From: an uncultured Anaerolineae bacterium
GTDB taxonomy: Bacteria > Chloroflexota > Anaerolineae > Anaerolineales > Villigracilaceae
DNA length: 64,000 nucleotides
Direction of reading: 5' to 3'
Assembly (NCBI GenBank): GCA_903822545.1
Contig: CAIJPN010000013.1
Span: 56,007 to 120,006 of the forward strand
Below are positions 1-9,257 of the stretch, in pieces. Position numbers and translations under genes: made by a program. Position 1 is the first letter of the stretch; each line of letters starts with the position of its first letter. The notes under the pieces are model-generated. The model made no database searches. It was given only the letters and a program-made list of their open reading frames with translations, and had not been told where the DNA came from.

Positions 1-742
1 TTTCGCCCAACGCCATGCCAAACACCGGGATGGAAATCTTGTAAGCAGGGTTTGTGTCTGGGTCCCACGGCATAATAGCAGTCATGCCCAAATCATCGCC
101 GTAATAACGCCCGTAAAACATATTCCGGGCCTTGGTTTCTGCCGTAAAACGGATCAGGCTGCCAGACCCATCGGGAATGAACATATAGCCGGGCAGGCTG
201 TCGCTGCGGGTGGCTCCCAGGAACGGGTAAACGTATAACAACCCCAGTTTAAAATCGGGATTTTCTTCTTTGACCGAATCAGCGGGTATTTCCACGCTGA
301 CGCCGTTTTCTTCCAACTTGAGCACCACCCCAATGGTGATACCGTAATCGCTGAATTTTACTGTGGCTGATATACCCTGTTCAACCGGCTTTACATCCAA
401 AGCAACGGTTGAGTTGGTGATGGAAACCCGTTTGTTGATCGCCTGCGCATCCAGGTATTCGATACTGATGCCGCTTGTGGCAAAAGCCTTCCAGGATTTA
501 TTCAGCCGGTCGGTTTTTTCAAATTCGTCCAGGGTAGCGTTCCAGGTGTAGCCGCTGCGCTTGTCCACCACTTTGAATCCCAGCGTGGATGGGTTGACAT
601 ACAGCTTGAACGAGGCGTTTTCAGCGGCCAGCGCATACGGGTCGGGGATGGGAACATCTCGCAGCGCCGCGGCCTGCGCGGGTTGTGGAATCCAGCCGAG
701 CAGCAGGAGAAGTAACATCCAGAGAGCAAAAAACGCCCTCAT
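1..742 (-). CDS. DUF5696-like secreted protein, C-terminus cut by window edge
   Basis: This reading frame starts at the ATG at 742 and runs off the left edge after 247 codons, so only the N-terminal part is visible. The first 24 residues form a signal peptide (MRAFFALWMLLLLLLG, then an AQA cleavage site), so the protein is exported. The mature part begins with a YVNPSTLGFKVVDKRSGYTW segment that I associate with DUF5696 proteins, which in Paenibacillus lie beside sugar ABC permeases and YIP1 proteins (recalled, not searched). It is the last visible gene of the ABC cassette and lies 85 bases after the YIP1 gene, with a palindromic repeat between. Function is unknown; handling of an extracytoplasmic carbohydrate is an inference from context. 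Confidence 0.7.
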   Translation of the reverse strand, partial: MRAFFALWMLLLLLLGWIPQPAQAAALRDVPIPDPYALAAENASFKLYVNPSTLGFKVVDKRSGYTWNATLDEFEKTDRLNKSWKAFATSGISIEYLDAQAINKRVSITNSTVALDVKPVEQGISATVKFSDYGITIGVVLKLEENGVSVEIPADSVKEENPDFKLGLLYVYPFLGATRSDSLPGYMFIPDGSGSLIRFTAETKARNMFYGRYYGDDLGMTAIMPWDPDTNPAYKISIPVFGMALGE

Positions 743-813
743 CCCTGCCCTTCCCCCGGCGGGGTAAGGGGAATACAGCCCCATCCCCCGCCAGGGGAGG
801 GCAGAGGGTGATG
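736..813. repeat. Dispersed GC-rich palindromic repeat, copy 1
   Basis: This segment holds two C-rich/G-rich inverted arms (CCCTCATCCCTGCCC, CCCCCGGCGGGG, CCCCCGCCAGGGG, GGAGGGCAGAGGGTGATGG). The same architecture recurs at 2826-2908, 7578-7657 and 22390-22462. It fills the gap between the YIP1 gene and the DUF5696-like gene and overlaps the start region of the latter. Confidence 0.7.
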
Positions 814-827
814 GCAAAGTGCGCGGC

Positions 828-2924
828 TTATCCACGTAAACCTACCTCCTGGACAATTGCCAGGATGAAATCGTACAACTGGTTAAACAGCACATACAGG
901 ATGTAGCCAGTCAGGAGGAACATGGCCATGGTGAACATGGTGATGAGAATGTTGCGGATGGTTTCAGAAATTGAGTAGTTGTGGATTTCTTTGACCATGA
1001 TGAACAGCATCAGCCCCGTCCAGAACCAGACCAGGTTAACTGAGAAGGTGTAGATGAAAATTTCATTGAGGCTAAGGATGTTTGAAACCAGCGCAATCGG
1101 CAGCGCCAGGAGCGCATAGGGGAACAGACTGTAGGCACTGGCAACGACTACATCGCGCAGGCGACCCTCGCCATCATTGACGGTGGAGACAAGGAAGTTA
1201 GCGGTGTTCCAGATGAAAAGCGCCAGGGCCGTGTAGAGTATCTCGTTTTCTACGTAGATGTATACGGTGGATGTATATGGGCTGAAGGGGAATCCCGTCA
1301 GGTAGAGCGACATGACCCGGACGATGATAACCCAGCCGTAGACGATCCCTGCAAAAAGCAGGCTGCCACGCTGTTTCTTTTTGATGTAATAAAAGCTGTC
1401 GGCGGGCTGGCGGATAAAGCGGAACATGAAAACGAAATCGTCGATGAGCTTGATGCGCTGCAAACTGTTTCCCCAGGCGCGCAGCGGATCGAGCCAGTGG
1501 CGGCGCTTTTCCAGCCGGGTGAAGATGCCCAGCACCAGCCACAGTCCAACCATCCACAAGATGGCGCTGGCAAGATAACGCTGCAAAACAGCGTTGCGCA
1601 GTTCCCAAAATGCCTGTGAATACCCGGCGCGGTCTTCGGCATACTTGTAGGCGATCAGCGCGCGGGCGTAGTCGCCATCTTTGTAATAAGCATCGGCGAT
1701 GGCCTGGTAAGACATGATGAACGAGCCGTTGTAGTTCAGGACTTCTTCAAAATACGGTTTGGCTTCGCTATAGTAGCCATCCATATACAGGCGCACGCCT
1801 TCATGGACTTTACGGGCGAAATCGGTGGTCTGGTAGCTGATGATGGCATTTTTATCTTTATCGAGTACATAAATCATCTCACCGGCGCGTTCGATGGCAG
1901 TGGGATTGAGCAGTGTGCCCAGGCGCTGCTCGCCCTTATCTTGAGCGCCAAAAACGAACAGCAGTGTGCCGTTCAAATCGTATTCGTAAACCTGGCCGTT
2001 GGCATCCACTGCCAGGAGCAGGCCGCTGGCGCTGACGTTGATATCGCGGAAATTGTTTGAGCCGTAGATATCGGGGAAGATGTTTTTGCCCGCGATGGTG
2101 AATTTACGAATGCTTTTGTAGCGTGTCGTCCCGGCGGTGATGGTGTAAACCAGCGATTGGTTGTCAATGGTAAGGTTGGAGGGTGAAGCCGCCTCGTTTT
2201 TCACAAACTGGTCGAGTTGTTCCTGCGTCAGGAACAGGCGCTGCAAGATCATCTTCAGCGACATCTCAGCAGTGTTGGCCCCAAAATAGCCGATGAAGTT
2301 GCCGTTGGTATTCATCTGTACAATGCCGTTGACAGAGCCTTCACTGATGACATAAAGGTTTTTGCGCACATCCACGGCAATTTTGCGCGGCAAGAATTCC
2401 TTACCTTTTCCAAATAGCGGTTCGGCGGGCCGCCCAAACTCTTTTAGCAGGCTGCCATCTTTGTCGAACAACACAATCGAATTTTTCTTAGAATCGGTCA
2501 CGTAGATGACGCCATCCTCATCTACGAACAGGCCGCTCGGGGCTTGCAGGATTCCGCCCCCGTAGGTGGCCACCGTTTGGAAATTTTGATCCAACCTGAG
2601 AATCTCCCCATGACCGGTATCGGCGATGTAGATAAACCCATCGGGCGCGACAAACATATCTTCAGCGGCAGAAATCGGCAGGTCGATCTCGGCGATGGGG
2701 GTGTAGGCATCCTGGGTCATCAGCGGGTAGCCGCCGGGGCCCATCGCCCAGGTGGTGTAGGGTGCGCCCGCGCTGGCGCGCAGGGCAGGAAGGCTGGAGA
2801 GGAAGAGAATAGAGAGGAGGAGAAGCGCCCTCACCCCTGCCCATCTCCCGAGGGGAGAGGGGGAATATCGTCCCATCCTCTTTCCGGGGAGGGCGGAGGG
2901 GGAGGGCGTAATGTCGTTTCTCAT
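828..2924 (-). CDS. NHL-repeat / TPR / YIP1-family membrane protein
   Basis: A 698-residue protein with three parts. Residues about 34-52 form a signal-like hydrophobic segment. Residues about 65-365 contain repeated beta-propeller units of NHL type (for example [20 protein letters not shown] and [20 protein letters not shown]), followed by a TPR-like stretch near 370-430. The C-terminal 240 residues hold about six membrane helices resembling the YIP1 domain. The start overlaps the upstream permease stop by four bases (ATGA), so translation is probably coupled. Residues about 5-33 are encoded by a copy of the dispersed repeat, giving an odd proline- and serine-rich N-terminus before the signal segment; a later start is therefore possible. 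The propeller probably faces outside and may sense or scaffold the transporter, but this is inference. Confidence 0.75.
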   Translation of the reverse strand: MRNDITPSPSALPGKRMGRYSPSPLGRWAGVRALLLLSILFLSSLPALRASAGAPYTTWAMGPGGYPLMTQDAYTPIAEIDLPISAAEDMFVAPDGFIYIADTGHGEILRLDQNFQTVATYGGGILQAPSGLFVDEDGVIYVTDSKKNSIVLFDKDGSLLKEFGRPAEPLFGKGKEFLPRKIAVDVRKNLYVISEGSVNGIVQMNTNGNFIGYFGANTAEMSLKMILQRLFLTQEQLDQFVKNEAASPSNLTIDNQSLVYTITAGTTRYKSIRKFTIAGKNIFPDIYGSNNFRDINVSASGLLLAVDANGQVYEYDLNGTLLFVFGAQDKGEQRLGTLLNPTAIERAGEMIYVLDKDKNAIISYQTTDFARKVHEGVRLYMDGYYSEAKPYFEEVLNYNGSFIMSYQAIADAYYKDGDYARALIAYKYAEDRAGYSQAFWELRNAVLQRYLASAILWMVGLWLVLGIFTRLEKRRHWLDPLRAWGNSLQRIKLIDDFVFMFRFIRQPADSFYYIKKKQRGSLLFAGIVYGWVIIVRVMSLYLTGFPFSPYTSTVYIYVENEILYTALALFIWNTANFLVSTVNDGEGRLRDVVVASAYSLFPYALLALPIALVSNILSLNEIFIYTFSVNLVWFWTGLMLFIMVKEIHNYSISETIRNILITMFTMAMFLLTGYILYVLFNQLYDFILAIVQEVGLRG
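2826..2908. repeat. Dispersed GC-rich palindromic repeat, copy 2 (inside CDS)
   Basis: Arms such as CGCCCTCACCCCTGCCCATC, CTCCCGAGGGGAGAGGGGG and GGGGAGGGCGGAGGGGGAGG match the other copies. It lies within the first 33 codons of the NHL/YIP1 gene and is read in frame. Confidence 0.7.
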
Positions 2925-3826
2925 TTCAACCCCGAATGTGACATGGTGCTCATCACCTGGCTTTGCAGGAAGATAAATATAACCAGGTTGGGCAGGAACA
3001 TGATCAAAGAGGCCGCCGCAGCGATACCCTGTCCAGCTACAGCATTGGCCCCGGTGCTGGTAGCGGTCAGGGTGCCCAGGTAGAAGGCAAAAGTTTTCAG
3101 GCTTTCGGTGTTGATGTAAGTGCTGGAAATATCGGCGTTGTTCCAGGCAGCCTGGAAAGTCAGGATGGCAATAGTTGCCAGCGCCGGACGGATCATGGGC
3201 AGGATAATGCGCCAGTAAATCTCAATATCTGAAGCGCCGTCAATTTGCGCGGCCTCGATGACTTCATCGGGGATGCCATCGATGAATTGTTTGATCAGGA
3301 ACAGGCCAACCGGCATGGCCAGCCCCGGCAGGATGTGAACCAGGAAGGTATCGAGCAGCCCGAGATTGTTGATGATCAAGAAACGCGGAATGGTTACAGC
3401 GATGGGTACGAACATCAGTGCGATGGTGTTGATGGCGAAAAGCGCTTTTTTAAGCCCAAAACGCTTTTTCGAGAGTGCGTAAGCAGCGGTGCTGGAGACG
3501 ACAATCGAGGCGGCCACTGTCACAACGGTGATCAGAATGCTGTTGAACAGGTAACGGCTGACCGGCACCCCGGAATTCGACATTTTGGAGAACAGGTCGG
3601 TGAAGTTCTTGAAAGTCGGGTTTACCACAAAAAAGCGCGGTGGGTAAGCAAAAAGCTCATCTGGTGGCTTGAAGGCGTGCGAGAAGATGAAGATAATCGG
3701 CAGCAGCATCAGGGCTGCCAGCGGCAGCAGGATCACATAAAACTTGAGCTGGCTAACGTGAAAACCTTTGGGGTTGATGCCCCGATTGTGAACCCCAGAA
3801 AAACGTCCCAGCCAATTGGTGCGCAT
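2921..3826 (-). CDS. Carbohydrate ABC transporter permease, MalG type
   Basis: A 301-residue inner-membrane permease with six predicted helices. The cytoplasmic EAA loop that contacts the ATPase is clear ([20 protein letters not shown]). The start at 3826 is preceded by AGGAGTAAACG, a good ribosome binding site, and lies three bases after the stop of the MalF-type permease. It should form the second half of the transmembrane channel with that protein. No ATPase gene is present in the window, so a shared MsmK/UgpC-type ATPase encoded elsewhere is expected. The substrate cannot be read from the sequence; neighbours suggest an oligosaccharide. Confidence 0.9.
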   Translation of the reverse strand: MRTNWLGRFSGVHNRGINPKGFHVSQLKFYVILLPLAALMLLPIIFIFSHAFKPPDELFAYPPRFFVVNPTFKNFTDLFSKMSNSGVPVSRYLFNSILITVVTVAASIVVSSTAAYALSKKRFGLKKALFAINTIALMFVPIAVTIPRFLIINNLGLLDTFLVHILPGLAMPVGLFLIKQFIDGIPDEVIEAAQIDGASDIEIYWRIILPMIRPALATIAILTFQAAWNNADISSTYINTESLKTFAFYLGTLTATSTGANAVAGQGIAAAASLIMFLPNLVIFIFLQSQVMSTMSHSGLK

Positions 3827-3829
3827 CGT

Positions 3830-4741
3830 TTACTCCTCGCTGGCAAAGAGGCGGTTTGCCAGCCGGGTGAAAAAGAGCACCATCATCAGCAGCACGACCG
3901 AAACAGCGGCAGCATAGCCCATTTCGTAGCGCAGGAAACCATAATCTTCAATATGGTTAACGATCAGCTGCCCGGCATACTGCGGCGTGGGATTGGCTCC
4001 AGAAAGTATGACACCAATGGCCCCGGCCTGGAAGGTGGAGACAATCGCCATAACGGCCCCGAAGAGCATTTGCGGTTTCATGGATGGGATGGTGATGTAG
4101 AAAATCTCCTGGAGGCGGTTGTTGATGCCATCCAGGCTGGCGGCTTCATATAGTTCGGGGTTGATCTCCAAAATTCCGGCCAGCATGGCCAGGAAACCGA
4201 TGCCCATGCTGCTCCACAGCGTCACCAGGATCATGATGGTCATCAGGTATTGCGGTGATTGCAGCCACTGGATCGGCTCGGGGATGGCGTTCAGCCCGAG
4301 CAGGAAGCTGTTCAGGTAGCCGTTCTGGTCGCCGCTGAAGAAGGTTTTCCAGACAACTGTCATCGCCACGCCGGAAGTCATGGAGGGTGAGTACAGGATC
4401 AGGGCGAACAGGGTGCGGGGAAGCTTGGGGAGTTGTGCCAACATCCAGGCCAGCAGGAAAGATAAGGCGTAGCCTCCCGGCCCAACAATCAAGGCAAACT
4501 GGATGGTGTTGGGCAGGACGTATTTCATAAAAATATCATCCTGCGTCAGCAGCACGATGTAGTTTTTCAGCCCAATGAAGCTGGGGAACTGGATGGTATC
4601 AAAAAAGGTGAACGAGAGCAAAAAAGCCACCAGCACCGGTACGATAATGAAAACGATGAATAACAGTGCATACATTGCCAGGAAACTGTAGGCACTGCCT
4701 TCTTTTTCGAGCCATTTTTGGATAGTAAGCTTATTGAGCAT
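3830..4741 (-). CDS. Carbohydrate ABC transporter permease, MalF type
   Basis: A 303-residue permease with six or more membrane helices and an EAA-type loop ([20 protein letters not shown]). I chose the ATG at 4741, giving [15 protein letters not shown], rather than a longer frame, because the upstream binding-protein gene ends at 4731 and an 11-base overlap is typical of coupled genes. It pairs with the adjacent MalG-type protein to make a sugar importer channel. Together with the large binding protein, the YIP1 protein and the DUF5696-like protein it forms an ordered minus-strand cassette. Confidence 0.88.
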   Translation of the reverse strand: MLNKLTIQKWLEKEGSAYSFLAMYALLFIVFIIVPVLVAFLLSFTFFDTIQFPSFIGLKNYIVLLTQDDIFMKYVLPNTIQFALIVGPGGYALSFLLAWMLAQLPKLPRTLFALILYSPSMTSGVAMTVVWKTFFSGDQNGYLNSFLLGLNAIPEPIQWLQSPQYLMTIMILVTLWSSMGIGFLAMLAGILEINPELYEAASLDGINNRLQEIFYITIPSMKPQMLFGAVMAIVSTFQAGAIGVILSGANPTPQYAGQLIVNHIEDYGFLRYEMGYAAAVSVVLLMMVLFFTRLANRLFASEE

Positions 4742-7568
4742 TTTCCATCCAACCTTTAACCGTTTCCAGTGTTGGGATTTTGAATTCTCTAATCTTTTGG
4801 CCGTCTTTGAGATAGCCAAATTCTTCCATTTTGCGGGTGATCTCGCGGTTGATGATTGTCACGGCGCTGTCGATCGCTACGCGCGGGTTGGTAGCATCGA
4901 AAACGATCTTGTTCCAGGCGTTGCTTAGTTCGCGCTCCTGCATGTAGCTGCCGGGCAGTTTCACCGGCTCTTGCAGCCATTGCCACTGCTCCAAGATCAC
5001 CTTTTTGTGCTCAGCGGGGATTGGCAGACGCTGGAAGGCTTCGAGATTGGCCGAACTCCACAGGTATTCCATGCCGTAGTTCAGGATGAGTTGTTGTTGG
5101 AAATCCACCTGGGTTTCGGTGGACATCCACCACTTCATAAATTGCCACGCTTCAGCGGGTTTTTTGGTATCGGAAAACATGATGCTGGCCTGGGCCGAGC
5201 CAGTAGTCCAGCGCAGCTGGCTGCCATCGGGTTGGGGTGTGGCCGGGTACAGGTCTATGCCCCACAGCCCGGTGATTTCGGGGGCGGCAGTCATCAGCTT
5301 GATGTAGTCGGTAAAGTTGGAAACGCCTATCGGCAGGCTGCCATAGCGGAAGCTGTCGTAAAAGCTGGAGGTGGTTAGCGGCATCCCGTAGATGGTGAAA
5401 CTCTCGGCCATGAATTTCATGGCGACGATGGACTCGTTGCTGCCCAGGCCGGTGGAAAAACCATCTGGGCTGTAGAGCTGCGCGCCCTGGTTGAAAAGAT
5501 ACGGGGCCGTAAAGATGTAGTTTTTGAAACCGGAGCCGGTGGAGAAGGGGGTGTTGTAGTTCATCCCGTAGCGCTGCAGTTCGGGCAAAATCTCAAGCAC
5601 CTGCGGCCAGGTGCGCGGGACCGGCAGCCCGAGCGAATCCATGATGTCTTTGCGATAAAACGTCACCCAAAAATCTTGCGTTTCGGGGATGGCGTAAACC
5701 GAGTCGTTGATGATGTAGCTCAACAGTGAGCCGGGCGTATAGATGCGAATGAAAGAGTCAAAGTCTGGGAAGCTGCGCAGGTCTTTGAGGGCGTTGCGGA
5801 TGGCCAGCTCATATGGGACGTTGGTGCTAACTCCCAGGGCCACATCCGGCTGGATACCGGCGGCGTTGGCCAGTACCAGCTTCGACTCGTCGGGCATGAT
5901 CGAGAATTTTACGCGGATGCCGGTCTCTTTGGTAAAAGATAGGTCGGTCATCATTTGCAGCAGGTCAACATATTGGCGCGGACGGTTGACCCATACTTCC
6001 AGTTCGTCTGTACCTGCCACAATGGACTGGTATGGATCAGGCTGGAAGGAATGAATAAAGCGTTTGAGCGTCTCACTGGCCGAAAGCGAGATGGGGATTT
6101 CAACCTGATGGGGAGCCGCATCGGCTGAATGGATGGTTATTTTATCCAACGCGAGCGGCTGGCTCTGCAGCTGGGGCAGCAGGTTGCCAAGCAGCTGCGC
6201 CGCCGACCCCGAGCCTTCGGAAAAACGATTCATGTAGTTGGGGATTTTATCGGGGTCAGAAGCCAGGAAGCGCAGGTTGTCAATCGCCATCTGGTAAGTC
6301 AGGATTTCCGGCGAGCCGCCGGTCTGGTTGATGGCGAGCAGGGTTTGCTTGTCGGCCTGTAAATCGTCGGCGATGCTGAGCAGTCGCTCGCGGATGTCAG
6401 GGATGTAATCGGAGATAACCCATTCTTTGTAGCGGTCAGCCTGGTTGCCGGTCAGTTTTTTGATCTCCAGCGAAAGTGCGTTGATGTCGATCAACGCCTT
6501 CCTGATTTTCTGGATGGCCGGGTTGTAGGGGGCATCGCTGGCTTCAATCGCCAGCACGTTTTGGCCTTTTTTTAAGAAAATTTTGTAAGGCAGGGTGACA
6601 TTAACCCATTCAGCGGAATAGTTGAAGGGGACATTGTTCAACTGCGCAAACGGCACCACCCCGTTGATGCTGATCCGCCGGAAAACGGTGAAGTTGTTCC
6701 GGGTGTTTTGCTGCACCCGAAAGGTGATGAAATACATCCCATCGGCTGGGATAGGAAACTCATAGTAGACGGCGCTGCCGCTTTTGTCCCAGGTTTCGCC
6801 GCCAAGCGTGTTGAGCAGCAGCCGGTAGGTATCGTAGGGCGTCACATCCAGGCTGCGACTGCTGGCGGGGCGCACCGATGTGTCGTTTTTATACGTCGGG
6901 TATTCGGCTTCGAGCGAGATCGAAAAATCGGCAGGATCGGATGCCAGGTTTTGTGCCAGGTATTGGGAATAATCGGGATAAGTGGAAAATGGCTCGAGAT
7001 AAAGGCTGCCCAGGTAAAGCGATTCTTCGGTCAGCTGGAATTGGAAGGTGTGTTCCCCTTTAGATAATTTTAGCTGGATGGGATATTCCAGGCTGAAATT
7101 TGCATCACGCATGGCGACTTTTGTCCAGCGAATGCTTTGTTCCTGCCGGATTAGCGCATCGTTCCCATAGCGATCCTGCGGGAAAGTGTTTTCACTGTTC
7201 TGGTAGTAGATGGGAAAAACGATCCGCCGCGCCTCGCTGGATGGGAATTGCCCATCGACCAGCAGTTGTCCTTCGGGCGCACCGATCAATGCTTCGGCGG
7301 CGACCATGTCAAACGAAACGGTATACAGCCCATCGACAGGGATGGATGCCTGGAATTGGATTCTGTCGTTTTGGTGGAGCAAAATGCTCGGTTTGGGGTA
7401 CAGACTAGCTTTGTCGTCACTGGCAAGTTCCCATCCAAAAGAATCTGCCCGGATTTCGATCCCAGTGCCATTTCCCGCCGCCGCAACAGGCGCAGGCAAA
7501 GGCAACGCTGCCAGCAAAACCAGCAGGGCGGCAAAAATGCGGGAAACTGCGTTCAAGCGAGGGGGCAT
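4731..7568 (-). CDS. Very large extracellular solute-binding protein
   Basis: A 945-residue exported protein, about twice the usual size of a sugar-binding protein. It begins with a signal peptide (helix [20 protein letters not shown]). Residues about 30-380 look like two beta-rich, carbohydrate-binding-module-like domains (repeated TV/ITF plus [12 protein letters not shown] and [10 protein letters not shown] phrases). Residues about 510-910 are a family 1 solute-binding domain ([40 protein letters not shown]). No lipobox cysteine is visible, so anchoring is unclear. I chose the ATG at 7568 over a GTG at 7586. It lies just upstream of two permease genes and probably feeds them. The extra beta domains could bind polysaccharide at the cell surface; that is inference. 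Confidence 0.82.
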   Translation of the reverse strand: MPPRLNAVSRIFAALLVLLAALPLPAPVAAAGNGTGIEIRADSFGWELASDDKASLYPKPSILLHQNDRIQFQASIPVDGLYTVSFDMVAAEALIGAPEGQLLVDGQFPSSEARRIVFPIYYQNSENTFPQDRYGNDALIRQEQSIRWTKVAMRDANFSLEYPIQLKLSKGEHTFQFQLTEESLYLGSLYLEPFSTYPDYSQYLAQNLASDPADFSISLEAEYPTYKNDTSVRPASSRSLDVTPYDTYRLLLNTLGGETWDKSGSAVYYEFPIPADGMYFITFRVQQNTRNNFTVFRRISINGVVPFAQLNNVPFNYSAEWVNVTLPYKIFLKKGQNVLAIEASDAPYNPAIQKIRKALIDINALSLEIKKLTGNQADRYKEWVISDYIPDIRERLLSIADDLQADKQTLLAINQTGGSPEILTYQMAIDNLRFLASDPDKIPNYMNRFSEGSGSAAQLLGNLLPQLQSQPLALDKITIHSADAAPHQVEIPISLSASETLKRFIHSFQPDPYQSIVAGTDELEVWVNRPRQYVDLLQMMTDLSFTKETGIRVKFSIMPDESKLVLANAAGIQPDVALGVSTNVPYELAIRNALKDLRSFPDFDSFIRIYTPGSLLSYIINDSVYAIPETQDFWVTFYRKDIMDSLGLPVPRTWPQVLEILPELQRYGMNYNTPFSTGSGFKNYIFTAPYLFNQGAQLYSPDGFSTGLGSNESIVAMKFMAESFTIYGMPLTTSSFYDSFRYGSLPIGVSNFTDYIKLMTAAPEITGLWGIDLYPATPQPDGSQLRWTTGSAQASIMFSDTKKPAEAWQFMKWWMSTETQVDFQQQLILNYGMEYLWSSANLEAFQRLPIPAEHKKVILEQWQWLQEPVKLPGSYMQERELSNAWNKIVFDATNPRVAIDSAVTIINREITRKMEEFGYLKDGQKIREFKIPTLETVKGWMENAQ

Positions 7569-7577
7569 ATAGGTTCT

Positions 7578-7657
7578 CGCCCTCACCCCCGGCCCCTCTC
7601 CCGGCGGGAGAGGGGAGCAAGTCCCCTCCCCCTTTGGGGGAGGGCGGAGGGTGAGGG
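7578..7657. repeat. Dispersed GC-rich palindromic repeat, copy 3
   Basis: The copy shows the clearest form of the element: CCCTCACCCCCGGCCCCTCT, CCGGCGGGAGAGGGG, then CCCCTCCCCCTTTGGGGGAG and GGCGGAGGGTGAGGG. The two ends (CCCTCACC and GGGTGAGGG) are inverted copies. It lies between a terminator and the start of the large binding-protein gene. Confidence 0.8.
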
Positions 7658-7689
7658 AAAAAAGGGGCGTTGTTTTGGCAACGCCCCTT
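7656..7689 (-). terminator. Rho-independent terminator after the lipoprotein SBP gene
   Basis: An 11-bp stem (AAGGGGCGTTG / CAACGCCCCTT) with a 6-base loop begins 14 bases after the stop codon of the binding-protein gene. Read on the minus strand it ends in a T run. It would separate this abundant binding protein from the downstream permease cassette, or limit readthrough into it. Confidence 0.85.
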
Positions 7690-7703
7690 CTATCAGACAG
7701 GAA

Positions 7704-9158
7704 TTACTTGTTTACGGTAGCGCGGGCATCTGTCAGGAGCTTGTTGGCAAACTCTTCCAGCTTGGCAGCGTAATCTTCATACTTGAAGCGGCCATCATTG
7801 ACGAAGTTGAACATGTACCACATGTTAACATCTTTGTCTTCGCCGACATCAATACCGGGTTTGCCTTCCCAGCGCGACTGGATGTAGCCAGGGATGACTT
7901 TCGCCAGGGATTCAACCAGGCTGCTATCAAGATTTTCAAGAGCGGCATTAAGACCGGGCTTGTCTACGAAGGTCTTGTACAGTTCGATGGAAGCGGGGTC
8001 AACCGAAATGGGCAGCTTGGGCGCAGATCCGGCGGCCTTGGCCAGTTCAACTTCTTTGGCATAGGCTTCGGTAGAGAAGGTCATCCACTTGGCGAAGTTG
8101 TAGGCTTCTTCCGGGTTGGCAGCGGTCTTGGAGACCACGATCACATCGTAGACCAAAGCCTGGGTCCCGCCGGGGATGCCGACAAAGTCCCAGTTGAATT
8201 TGGCATCTTTCACCCAGCCCGGAACGCTCCAGGACGCATCCCAGCGCACACCGGCTTCCTGGTTCATGAACAGTTCCCACGGGCCTTGCGACTTGAAGTT
8301 CTTCTTCTGTTCATCAGTCAGGCCCTGCCAGGTGAGCGGCTTGGATTCGCCAGCTTTGGCAATGCCAGCTTTGAAGGCGGCAGAATTGTAATTCATGTTG
8401 GTGCCATCGAAGCTGAACCACTTCAGGTTGCTGTCTTGCGTGTTCGGGTACCAGCCTATGATGAATTCCTGTTCATCCAGGCCGAGCATGGCTTTATCGA
8501 CATTGTTCAATGCAGTGGCAGTGGCAAAGAAGTCATCAGCCGAAATGCCATATTCCGGGGCATCCAGGTTGGCAGCTTCATAGACATCTTTGTTAACCCA
8601 ATAACCCATGATGAACTGGGCAGCCGGAAGGCCCATGACCTTGCCATTATAGGTAAAACCATCTTTCAAAGCCTGCGGAACATTGGCCCAATCCGCATCA
8701 GCGCTGGTCAGGTCAGACAGGTCAGACAGCCAACCATTCTGAACATAGAGCGGCACGTTGTTCGCCATAAAGACATCGGGCAATTCACCCTTGGCAGCAT
8801 AGGCGGTCAGCAGCGCATCCCAACCCTTTTTATCGGGGTCAGACATATCGACAAATTCAACCGTCACATTCGGGTGCAATTCCGTGTACGCCGCAACCAA
8901 CTGGCGCTGAATGTTATTCTCTTCCTCGGTGCCCAGGTTCCAGTTGGCATAACGGATGGTCACAGGTTCCGGCGCGGCAGTTGGTGGGACTTCGGTCGGC
9001 GGAACTTCGGTTGGTTTGGGCGCTTCGGTGGGCTTCGGCGCCTCGGTTGGGGCAGCGGGAGCTTCGGTAGCCGTAGCGGGCGCACCACAGGCCGCCAGCA
9101 GGCTGGCAGCCAGCACGAGCACAATGGCTGCATTCACAAACTTTACAAGCGATTTCAT
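7704..9158 (-). CDS. Sugar ABC transporter substrate-binding lipoprotein
   Basis: A 484-residue family 1 solute-binding protein. The start at 9158 is preceded by AAAAGGAGAGAAGA, an excellent ribosome binding site. The N-terminus is a lipoprotein signal with lipobox LAAC, so the protein is anchored to the outer face of the membrane. A proline/threonine/glutamate-rich linker of repeated APKPTE/VPPTE units (about residues 27-60) separates the anchor from the binding domain. The body carries typical phrases (ITIRYANWN-like start; VMGLPAAQFIMGYWVNKDVY). It is 99 bases downstream of the GH94 gene on the same strand, so it may belong to the regulon controlled from 11722-11739. Its partner permeases are probably those at 2921-4741. 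Confidence 0.9.
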   Translation of the reverse strand: MKSLVKFVNAAIVLVLAASLLAACGAPATATEAPAAPTEAPKPTEAPKPTEVPPTEVPPTAAPEPVTIRYANWNLGTEEENNIQRQLVAAYTELHPNVTVEFVDMSDPDKKGWDALLTAYAAKGELPDVFMANNVPLYVQNGWLSDLSDLTSADADWANVPQALKDGFTYNGKVMGLPAAQFIMGYWVNKDVYEAANLDAPEYGISADDFFATATALNNVDKAMLGLDEQEFIIGWYPNTQDSNLKWFSFDGTNMNYNSAAFKAGIAKAGESKPLTWQGLTDEQKKNFKSQGPWELFMNQEAGVRWDASWSVPGWVKDAKFNWDFVGIPGGTQALVYDVIVVSKTAANPEEAYNFAKWMTFSTEAYAKEVELAKAAGSAPKLPISVDPASIELYKTFVDKPGLNAALENLDSSLVESLAKVIPGYIQSRWEGKPGIDVGEDKDVNMWYMFNFVNDGRFKYEDYAAKLEEFANKLLTDARATVNK

Positions 9159-9257
9159 TCTTCTCTCCTTTTGAGTTTTAACTTGGTTGAACAGGATAAA
9201 CAAGAAAGGTAAAAGTAGGCAATTTTGTGCAGTGTATATCCTTTCCGGAAGCCTTGC

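Noticed and set aside
7248..9212. A 654-codon plus-strand open frame.
   Set aside because: It lies antisense to two well-supported binding-protein genes, has no family motif and no ribosome binding site; it is a shadow of high GC content.
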